Positions 1 through 11,300 of a DNA stretch of 64,000 bases are shown here, piece after piece. A program made the translations under genes and the position numbers. Under the pieces are notes generated by a model. The model was not told the DNA's origin, searched no databases, and saw only the letters and a program-made list of their open reading frames with translations. Numbering within the stretch: position 1 is the stretch's first letter; every line of letters begins with the position of its first letter. The stretch lies in assembly GCF_003473485.1 (NCBI RefSeq), contig NC_053048.1, positions 38,436,755 through 38,500,754 on the forward strand. The letters are read 5' to 3'. This DNA comes from Medicago truncatula (lineage: Eukaryota > Streptophyta > Magnoliopsida > Fabales > Fabaceae).

Positions 1-139
1 AACTTGGTTAAAATGAAAATTCTAAGGATTTTTATATAATTTCAAAGTCTCGGTCTTCTTTCCAACTTTTTATAATTATGGAAATTCATTCCCATTTCTG
101 GTGTCATATAATTAAGGACAAAATCATTAATTTGAGTCA

Positions 140-232
140 CCGTAAGATTAACTTAGTTGGTATAGACAATGTAGAACATATGTAAGGTTGGGAGTTGAAT
201 TACGACCACCACAAAAAAAAAAAAAAAAAAAA
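140..232 (+). mobile_element. tRNA-derived SINE
   Basis: A box-A-like TTAGTTGGTATAGA and box-B-like GAGTTGAATTACGA are followed by a long A tail. Exact 15-bp target duplications CATTAATTTGAGTCA lie at 125-139 and 233-247. Confidence 0.8.
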
Positions 233-486
233 CATTAATTTGAGTCATTACTCGAAATATTTGTACAAGGTCAATTCAAGAAAATAAATCTGACGCATTC
301 TAATATGACTATGGACTGCTATATCTGACTAGCTCCAAAATACATGCAACAGTCCTCTAAAAAAAATAGAGAAAGATGAAAAAAAAATTTAATTATTCAT
401 TGAATTAAGTAAATCAACCGTCAATATGAAAAACGATTTTCTTTGCTAAAGTATACATACTATGAGACAAGCATAATAATGTTGGG

Positions 487-895
487 AATAGGCCAGGCTA
501 GACTTTGATAGGCCTGAGCCTGACCTACGAAAAAATTTACAGGCTTGAGCTTAGCCTATGACCTTTCATAGGCCTATTTTTTTTGTCTGACCTGGCCTAT
601 TTAAAAGTCTGGCCTGGCCTGAAAACCTATTTACAGGCCTACTTACTATTAAAGTCATTAAACATTCCATTTTATCTACTTTTGAATAGGCTTAATAGGC
701 CTCAAAGCCTATTTCAGTGTAAGACTTGTTTATCACTACTATAAGACCTTAAAAGCCTTTAAAGCCTATTTAAAAAGTCCACTATGAAACCTAATATGCA
801 TAAACTGACCGACCTATTAAGCTTCATAGGCTTTTTTAATAGCCTAAGCCTGACCTATTTACTTAAATAAGCTTTTTAAAAAGCCTAAGAAGAAG
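487..895. repeat. AGGCCTATT-rich dispersed repeat
   Basis: The stretch is built from many variants of GGCCTATTT, AGCCTGACCTA and their complements on both strands, for example TAGGCCTGAGCCTGACCTA near 509-528 and its echo near 840-860. It looks like a short-repeat-built TIR element of the hAT-like kind. No coding content, and ends not resolved. Confidence 0.5.
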
Positions 896-1689
896 GTTAT
901 TATTTTAAAGTTATTAATTTAAGAATATTTTTAAGTGATTGAAAAATATACTAGTATTATTTTTTCTATAATACGGTGACTAGTATTAATTCCATAACCA
1001 AAAAAGTCACTCATCGTGAGAGAACCGAGAAGAAGGTTATTACCGATTTTACCGAAAGACTTTTTCTTACAACATTACCGAAAACAGTTAAAATAAAAAG
1101 GTTTTACGTATCAACAAGAATTTTTTTCACTAATGTGGTGACTAGTTTTACTTTTAGAATTCCTTAAAATCAAAACGGTTAAATATGAATGACCAGAAAA
1201 CAAGCTAATTTCACGGTTTTACTTAAAAATTCTTGTTACGTGAATTTCAGTTTGGCTTCCACTAAAAGAAAAAGAAGGTTGTACCAACAAAATGCATACA
1301 AGTGTATCAACTGGTTTATAATTTATTCCAACTCTAATTGGATTGATTCGATTCAGATCCGCCACCTACTTTTTAAATATTTGAATTGAAACAATTTTCT
1401 CAAACTTGATTGATTTGTATCAAAACTAATCATATCATCATCTCTTCTTGCTCCGGGTGGCAATCCTCGTAAGAGGCAATTAGTTACTTGGAGTCAAAAA
1501 AGTTGGTAAATTTACGAGTCAAATAAGTAGTACTTTTTAAAATTTTCAGAGACAACTCTTATATAATTTTTTATTGGTACAAAGTGTCCATTATTAAAAG
1601 TAACTATTTGTCTTTCTTTAGATTGTTGTTGTTTTTTTTTTTTTTTTTCCTTTCTTTACATATTTCAGACGCTTCTTTTAGGCGACCAA

Positions 1690-1870
1690 AATCTCCATGG
1701 TTAAGTGGTCTGTGGAGTGTAAGCTGAAATGTAGAGGTGATTTTGGGGTAAGGGATATGCGTCTATTTTAACTTGGCCCTTTTGGACAAATGGATGAGGA
1801 TGCTTGTTTTAGGAGGTCGAGCTTTGTAAAATCTGCCAATTTTGATTTCGTTGATAGGCTTCAGTCAATT
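1690..1870 (+). mobile_element. L1-type LINE fragment
   Basis: A plus-strand frame reads G-D-F-G-V-R-D-M-R-L-F, matching the G-L-G-V-R-D-L-R-L motif downstream of the reverse transcriptase in plant L1 LINEs. Short, worn, no ends seen. Confidence 0.4.
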
Positions 1871-1880
1871 AGGAAAGAGG

Positions 1881-2045
1881 AGTGTTATTTGAACAATCAT
1901 TTTTGTTGACAACTTGTGAAATAACCTAAATATACAACGAAATACGAGTATTGGCACAAAAACCAAATCAATAGAGAGAAAAAGTAAAAACAAAATGTGA
2001 GTATGAGAGTGAAAATTGTCACAAAAGTTGTCAAACATATACTAT
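1881..2045. mobile_element. Small TIR element, same family as 38756-38922
   Basis: It opens AGTGTTATTTGAACAATCAT and closes with a partial inverse, and shares its internal GGCACAAAAACCAAA and AATGTGAGTATGAGA with the copy near 38.8 kb. Confidence 0.5.
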
Positions 2046-2350
2046 GGAGTAAAACACAAAGCATAGAGCAGGTGATAGTTAAATGAACAATTCACGTATA
2101 CTATGTACTCTGGACTCAGAATCTCCTTTCTGTCCCCAACACAGAGCCAATTAGATCTCAACCACCAAAAACACAACAAAAACTGCAATGACCTATTTAT
2201 CTTTATTTTCATATTCTATTTCTATCTCAAAAACAACACTAAAAGAAATCCAATTAGTATCACACGTCTTGCTTGCTGTACATATGGTAAACAGTGACAT
2301 CCACCTGATGAAACAGCTTAAGCACAAAATTGCTAATGGGTAAATGCATT

Positions 2351-5300
2351 TTATTGGTTTTGACCATCCTCTTGGGTTTTTGCTTTACCACGAAGCATAT
2401 CACTGAAATTTCCCAGCATGATGCGTCTGAATCTAGTGTCCTCTGCTGGTGGAGTGGCAGCCTTGGGGGACACAGCTGCATCTGTTGGTGGTTCAGTGGA
2501 TTCTTTCTTTCCGAGCAACCCACCCTCACCAAAGAAGTTGCTAACTGATGATGGAAGCCCAAGATGGGCACCCATTACCTTGCTAATAGTATCGAAAGTT
2601 CCTCCTGATCTTTCCTTCATAATAATTTCAAGGGCTTCTTTGTGAGCTGGATCCAGTGCATCCAAGTCTTTCAAGAGGTTCTGTATAGCAGGGAGGAAGA
2701 AGTCCCGAACACTATTTGCAGGAAGATCTACAATGAAGAAAAAAAATAAAAATACTTGAGGGAAGAAAGAAATTTCATGAATCAGTAACATAAAGTCTCC
2801 TTGAAATTAAAAATACTTTTACAAACAATGTTGCAATGGTAGACTCTAGAGTACTGGTGGTGAATAAAATAAATTTGAAATTTGAAATTACAAATGATTT
2901 GTCATCATGGGAATGAAGAAGAGGACATATGCAGATTTTGATTAACAATGATCCAAAAAGGATAGAAAAATGGATAAAAAGTGATAACATTTACTTTGTG
3001 GAGGATGCCTTATGATTTCTTTTAGTAACATAAACATCCTATCTAATAATATTTTCTATTAAAAAAAGGGAAGTGACTTCAACAAGTGAAAAAGCGTGGT
3101 TTGAAATTCAACTAATTAGATTAAACACAACACATTCCGCTAAAATGATCTATACATTACATGTACCAATTGGGATATGGAAAAACTACCAAATAGGTAG
3201 CCCCATGTCCAGATTACATAGCTACATCAATAAAAAATCTGAATCCTATGACAACAGGACATAGGACGATGACAGTTATCATTAACAAGTTCAAAGCATT
3301 AATGCCATCAATCAAACCTTGACTTGAACACCATAGAAATATCTCAAAAGAATTTGAACACGCCAGATTAATATGTTTTTTAAATGAGCAAACCTGTAGC
3401 ATCCAGAGCACGGATTGCCTCACAGAATGCATCAGCTCTCTCTCGTCGACGCATTAAATCTTTTGCCACATTTGGCATTGCTGTAAGTTGGAAAATCTTG
3501 GACAAAAGATGTATGTGAAGTTAAAGAAACAAAAACACTATTTCAGAAATCTTGAAAGCCAACATAACATGCAAATGACTAAAAAAATGGACAAAAAAAC
3601 GTCAGGACATAAATTACTTCTCGAAACATTTTTTCCAGAAATAAGGTTAAGGATATAATCTCTAAGTCTTTCTATTGTATGTGGTACGGCAATCACCAAC
3701 GCACGAATAACAGCAATAGTAGCTTCATGGGAACCATCTTCAAGAAAAGCGTCCATTTGAACACGTATCTTATCAACAATCTGGAAGATAAGATCAGGAA
3801 TTTGAAATGAAAATTGGCATTAACATCGTAAGTCGTAGCTTCAACAAAAACCAGGGAGAATACTAGTAGCAGTTACCATCTCATTTTTGAAGTGCTGAGC
3901 CACTGCACCAAATGCATCTATGCTAGCATACTTTACATTCAGGTTTTGATCAGATCCAAGAGTAACTAGAGCAGGCAAAACATGAGTTGAAGCAGCCTTT
4001 GCATCAATATATGGAACCTAATAATTAGCAAGCTGTCTTAGTTTAGGCATTTGCATGAGATGCATCTAGAAACTAAGCAAACAGCACTCTTACAATAATT
4101 TTCAGCAGCTGGGCGGCAGTTATTTTCATGCTCATGTTAGAGCTGACCACCATTTCCCATAATATATTAAATACCATGCCATGGTTTTCTTCGTATGTGC
4201 TGCATTATAAAGAAAGCTCATAATGAATATTGGACAAAAATACATTGAATTTTAAAAATGTTTGTGGTGATAATCTGACCAAATGAAGCGGATAGCATTA
4301 ATAATCTCAGGAGTGTGCTTGGTTGATCGATTTTCCATGGAGTTATCTTCTAGTAGCAGCTTCCTTAAATATCCTGCTAACTGTTCATGTTTTCCAGGAG
4401 CACCCAGAACACCAGCCAACAGAAGCGGTAAGACACACATTGTAGAAAGCCTATCGGCAATGGCAGATCTTGGCCTCAAACCTACAAGTGAAAGGTCAGA
4501 TATGAAGCAATTATGTAAAAAAATCACAGGGGAAAAAATGTTACCTTTAATTCTTGAATGAATGGCAGTAGGAAAAAAAGTCAAATCTGCATCATCCCTT
4601 ACTGCAATTAAAAATACTGGTAGCATTATGCATGTCACGTAGGACTCCCCAAAACATTCAGAAACGGATAACAGAAACTGCATTTACGTAGGTTATATCA
4701 GCAAAAACTCAGAAAAAACTTTGGTTAGAAGGCATACAAATGTTTTGAAAACTGTAAAGGGAAGACAAGCGACCTTCGAAACTCGGCTCCGTAAATTATC
4801 TTCTTTCTGTGGCAACAAGCTGGCCAGCTGAATCAAATTTGGAAAACACTCAACATGCATCCACTCAAATGCATCCCATTCAACTTGACCCCTAGTAAAA
4901 TCGAAACCATTAAAGATCAGCAGCAGCTTTGATGGAGTGGTCGTGCATGGTTAGTCTTTTAGTCTATGCAAAATGCATGAATGCACACACATTATTACAA
5001 CATGAATCAACAAGTCTCAGGAGGAAGGATGTGATGTTGCATTACAACATTGTCTCTTCTAAATATCCCAATTGCATTATTCAAAATCAGCTGTTCTTGC
5101 TAAGCTTACCTAGCATACAATTCAAGCAATGGGATAGATAACACAGTTGGTGCAGTTTCTGTGGTGGACAAGAAGGGGCATGTGTCAAATGCTTTTTGGT
5201 GCACGAAAGGGAGCAATTTCATCAGCATTTTCAACAAAACGTCTACGTTCCAGCGCTCTCTTTCACCCAATACACGGAGATGTGACTCTATAGACCCTTC

Positions 5301-8300
5301 AACCCCAGAAAGAGGCGGACAACGCTGCGGATTGATGCAAAAAATCCCACTCAAAAATAATTTCAATAAATAATGAAACTGTAAGTCTGAAAGGTAGAGT
5401 ACAAAGAAAAACATACCAGAGCTGAGTTTAAAATATGAGAAAGTAAAACTCTCAAAACATGATCTAAATTGTTTCCCCACTCTATAACTGCAGGAACCAA
5501 TTCCTTGAGAGCAGTTTCCACCACCACTCCAGTCGGGTCACATACTAATTGGAACATCAGCTCCTCCACCTAGCAATAAGAGGTGAAAAAAATAATTGGA
5601 GCAAATCTTAATTTTCATTATTATTTTCATTTGAAAGTTATCATATTATGGTAAGGTAAAAGGTTCCATTCCCTAGACCATGTTTTGTTAGCCTGTTCTA
5701 TAGCTTACATTGTAGCAAAGTCTCAAGTCAGAAACCTTCTCCATGATTGCCTCGAAGCAAATATAGTGAGGCTGACCTTGAAATATTTATCCACGTTTGG
5801 GAAAAGTGGAAGCAGCATAGCTAGATTTCGAGCTGCACCCTCTCGAACAACACTGGCAGAGTCTTCTATTAGTTGCTGTACAATTGATAAAATAAGAGAA
5901 TCGCGAATCTCAGGCCGTACGAATTCTGCAAGCTCTCCACATGACTGAGCCACGAGCAACCTACGCTCCTCGTACATGTGACTGATCTAATAATCGCAAA
6001 ACCAACAAACTAAAAACCTGGTCCAAGTTTTATAAAGGTAAAAAGCAAGTTGAAATGTGAAGCAAAAATATACTTGTTCCCAGCACTGTGGAAGCAATTC
6101 TGTTTCTGTTCTCATCTCTCCAACATTCTTTGCAAGGCTGACACATGCCTGAAAGGATGACAGGTAAATTTAAATTGTATTCAAACGTTCGCAAGAAGAA
6201 ATCAAGAAAACAGCACAACATACATCCATTATTATTCGTCTCTGCTGCTCATCTGGACGTTTGATTAAATTAAACAATGTGTGGGTCAAAGAATCTCGAG
6301 TGCTACTGTCTGGGTGGCGCTCAATAGCACACATTATTAGAGGAAGGAGCTCCTACAAACAAACAAAGTTATGCAACATTCATGGGACAGAGAACAAATG
6401 AAACATATTTATAGAAAAGCAGACCTCACGATGATTGATCAAGACATAAGGAACGATTTTAGGCAAAGCATCTGCAAGTATCTGAACTGTTCCTAATCCC
6501 TGTCAAAATATGAACATATATAAGAACAAAATATCACAGTTAAATCATATGGACAGAGACAAACCAATTTAGACAACATTTAGCCATCTCAACAGTGCAT
6601 CATTTTTTCTTCAGATGAAAAGGGTAGAGATTTTTCATCTCTATATTTTTCAAAAGTGCTACATAACAGGTAATGAAAATTAGGAACAGTACTTCCAGTT
6701 CACCATTCTTAACACTAAATCAAGCCTTGACCAAAACAACTCCCAATTGTTCAGTCTCAACAAAATTTTAAAAAAAGTAAACCGTATCATATGAAACCAA
6801 CAAGTAATAATGTCTACAGATATCAGAAGCCAAGAGTACTACGAACTTGCTGTTTTCTCGTATAATTAATTTGTCACTTACAATGTCTGATTTTTCATGT
6901 AACCCAGTGTCCACTTCTTGTTGACCAACATTTGTTTCGGAGTCATTTTTTATATTTTCGAAAGCACTGTTTATATTTGCAGGATTAACTAATTTAGGCA
7001 AGGTATCTTCATTGTTATTTGCATTCTCATTCAAAGGTTGAGCAGCTGATGATTGAGCATCTTCATTGGGTACAGCACCAACCACCGCATCACCAGGATT
7101 TGAGATTGAACCTTGGTCTTCATGAATCTCAATAACTTTATCATCTGTCTGTAAATTTTCCATTTCAGAACTGACAAAATTTCCAGGTTCATGAGCTCTT
7201 GCATTCTTTTCCTTCAGCGATTCAATTTCCACCAGCAATTTCTTAATTTCTTCCTCGTACTTCTCTAAAGACTGAGACTGAACATTATTAACTTCCTTGC
7301 CAGCCAGATTATTTCCTGAGAAAGAACCTTCAATATGCATTTTCAGTGAAGTGATCTCAGCTCTGCAATCATTGAGCTCTTTCCTTTGGTGCTCCAAGGA
7401 TTGTTTTAAAACTAGCACCTGAAAGTTACAACTGATATATCACAATTTTGTAAATTCAAATGTTGTTTTACGGAATCATTTAAACTAAAAATAAACTACC
7501 TGGTTCTCTTTGTCTCTAATATCTTTCTGCATTGCCTCCAAAGATTTAGTTAAGGTTCCAATTTGAGCATCAGCCAAATCTTTGTTCTTCAATAAGGTTT
7601 CCTTTTCTTGATTAAGCTTCTTATTCAATTTCAGCAATTTTTCATTCTCTCGAAGTAAAGAAAATTTTTCCTGCATTTTCATGCGAATTTCAGTAGAAAT
7701 AGTAACGTGAACAGAATATCATATGATTAGCTTGAATCTATCCAAAAAATTTAGAAGAACAATTAACAGTGAGTCCAAAACAACAAATGCATCTGAAATA
7801 TATATATCAAAATTCACTTATTAAATAAACTTAATTGCATATGAAAAAATACAGCTTCTTCAATTTATGTAGAAATAGTTTTATTAGGGAAATGAACATC
7901 TGAAATATGAGTGTTGAAGTTATAGATTATAGATAAAAAATTGCAATGAATTATAAACAACAACCAAGCCTTTTCCCACTAAGTGGGGTCGGCTACATGG
8001 ATCAAATTACGTCATAGTATTCTATCATAAGCCATATTTGGATCCAACTCATTGACCCTTAAATCCTTTCTAATGGTTTCTCTAATTTTCCTAGGTCTCC
8101 CTCTACCTGTTTTAAACTGACTCTCTTCCATTTGATCAACTCTTCTTACGACGGCATCTAACGATGAATTATAAACGTTAGAATATTATTGATGATAACT
8201 AGATAATAGCTTTATACAAACTCGATACAAAAGACTAAGCAGTAATATCTATTTATAGAGATACATAGGCTCGACCCTAAATAAATAGAGAAATCATGAA

Positions 8301-11300
8301 ACAATCATAATAATCAAGTAAAAAAATTAATCCTTTGAGATACTCTAAGATTATAAACTGATCATAGGAAATAAACTACGATGCTCCAATCTAATGTCAA
8401 AGAAATTATAAGGTATTTCCTTATATTATAACAATGAGGATGAGAATTGAGAAACCCTTAAAATTGGAAAGCAAATATAAACTGAAAATTACAACAGAAG
8501 CTTGGGGAAAGCACTAAACAACATAATAGCACAGATTGAAATGAAGGGGGTCCAAGTTCCAATAGGTTTGCACATTTCATCAAGCATAATAGTAGACAAC
8601 ATCAAGAATAGACAAAGTATAGGTATCTCAGAAGAAGAATGAGGAGTCAGATATGAAGAGCAATTAAGGATTTTAGGGAGATATCTGGAAATTGGTTTTA
8701 GGATTAGGATACCATATCACGAGAGAGGGGGGATTGTTTTTGCTGTGTAGAAAAGGGATGGGATGACTTAGCTTGTGTCTCCCAATTCTAACATTTATAT
8801 AAGATTAAGGCTTGTACACGCAGGCCAAACCAACATACTATTCCTAACCTGAGTAGATAAGGCCATGGACTAATATGCATGCAGATACTCAAACAAAATA
8901 CTTAAGAAAAAAAATTAACACTACCAGAAGAAAAAAGTACATATGAAATATATGAATGTTAAATGAAAGACATAAAACCCACAAAATGGTAAGCAGAAGA
9001 AGTTGATTGGTGGAAAGATATTAGAAGCCAATTTGTCAGAACAGTTTTTGGGGGTACAATATAGTATGCTAGGTGGTACACAATGAACAGCTTGCTTATA
9101 TAATGAAGAAATCACCTCTGCCGCCTCAGAAGTTGATGAAAGATATTGATAATAATAATGCCGCAAGGCATCAGGTACAGATGCAGGTGTGTTGTGCCAA
9201 ATGTCCAAGTTCTGGTCTGTAACCTACAAGAATAGTTTTAGTGAATAATAACAAATCACTAAAATTAAGCACTGAATTGGAAGGGAAAAAATAATGTTAA
9301 ATATTGACTTTGAAAGCATTTATGCTTGTTCATACAGGGGAAGAAAAAAAAAAAAAAAAAAGATCTATCAGATTGTATCTTGACTGTCAATGATTTCCTT
9401 ATTAAATTATAAACCATCAACTCAGTCCCTTATGTCTTACTCTCTTTTGTAGTTCATGTGCAATCCCTTTCTCCTTTTGGTCATCTTTTGATATCTGATG
9501 TCACGGGAGTCTCAACTCCCCAATTAATAACAACAACAACAACAACCAAGCCTTATCCCACTAAGTGGGGTCGGCTACATGGATCAAATGACGCCATAGT
9601 GTTCTATCATAAACCAAATATGGATCCAATTCATTGACCTCTAAATCCTTTCTAATGGTTTCTCTAATAGTTTTCCTAGGTCTTCCTCTACCTCTTCTAA
9701 CTTGACTCTCCTCCATTTGATCTACTCTTCTTATGACGGCATCTACGGGTCTTCTCTCTACATACCCAAACCATCTAAGCCTATTTTCTACCAACTTTTC
9801 TACTATATGTGCTACCCAACTCCATAATTAATAAAGGTATACAAAAATAGTAGTAATAAGTAATCCTGAAGTATATGAAAATCAATCATGTTAGTCCCTT
9901 AAGTGCATGAAAACTCGTTACATTAGTCTCTAGCATCTTAATAACAGGGACTAATAACAAGACAAATTTTCATATACTTCAATGACTAAGTAGGAGAAGA
10001 GGTGACATTAAGGTGCCTCAATATCAAAGGTACTAGCCCAAAACCTACGGCACCTTACATATCTCAACTCAACAGTGCCAATGCAACACCATCTGACAAC
10101 CTAAAACCCAATTATCCCTCCAAGAATAGAAAATTAAAAAGTGAAATAGCATAAAATCATCCCTACATTCCATAGCATGACTATATTTTTTATTGGTTCC
10201 TAATCCATCCGAATAAAGTACAAGAAGATACTACAGTGTACAGTCACTGTTTTCTAATTGCTTATTGAAACAGGTAATGGACAAAATAATTCAGAACTAA
10301 AAGAGATACATGGAAAATTACATCTTAAAATTGAACTTTTACTTTCTTAGAAATCACAAGTCTACCCCACCGCTGCCCCACACACACCCCTCCCCCCAAA
10401 AAAAAAATTCATAAGAGAAATAAAATCAGAAAGTCGCAGAAAAATAGGCAATACAGAATACTAACCTCTTCATAAAATGTCATTGCAGTAAGACGGTAAC
10501 CAGCTAAAAGTAAATATTCCTTTACAGCACAGTTCAGATCTTGACGTTCAGTATCCTTTAACGGACCCAAATCGGTGAAGGAAGTGTTCTTTTGCTGTTG
10601 AATTTGTTGCCCATCATTCACTGAAACATCACCACTTAACTGTGTAGCTGCATTCAAAAAGAAGTATTCCATAAAGCAATGACAACTGGAGAACATCCCA
10701 AGTATTCTAAGTCATTATTTTTTATATACACAAGAAAAAACTTCTCAAGAGAAAAATGAAGAGCATAAAGCCAAATTGCTTTACAATGAGTGAAGGATCA
10801 TTTTCAACAAATCTTTTAGCCCAGGATTAACGAAGGCCAACTTCTAGATAGTTTTAAGTGAAAATATTATAAATGTTCAGGTAGGGTGTCTAGACTCTTG
10901 ACTTAGATGCTAACTTACAAGGATTGAAAGGGATTTTCCAACAACAAAAATGTTAAGGTTAACAATATTTAAAAGGTCAAATGCATCTAAAGGTCCTTTA
11001 AGTTTTTCGTTTCCCCCAAAGTGGTCCTTTAAGTTTCAAAAGTCCCAAACAAGTCCTTTTAGTTTTTGAATCGTTTCAAACAAGTCCTATTGTAGATAGA
11101 ATAGTTGGTAATTGCTTCCTTGAACTCATCTTTGGTACCAAATTTGGCTCCTAACACCCACTTAAAATTAGTCATCTTTTTAGGCATGGCAAATGGTGGA
11201 TAATGCTCTTTGTTGCTATCATCTGAATCATCATCATCATCCTCTAAAAGGACTTGTTTGAAACGATTCAAAAACTAAAAGGACTTGTTTGGGACTTTTG

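Noticed and set aside
3618-3780. Alternative exon 18 ending at a GT donor (3618 or 3628) with an AG acceptor at 3480 or 3496
   Set aside because: Frame-compatible, but it adds non-family residues and loses L-L-S-K, while the AT-AC signals fit fully.
11059-11271. Acidic 70-codon frame in RELCH intron 2 as a host gene
   Set aside because: Bounded by Mutator-type TIRs and 9-bp duplications; it is a transposase fragment.
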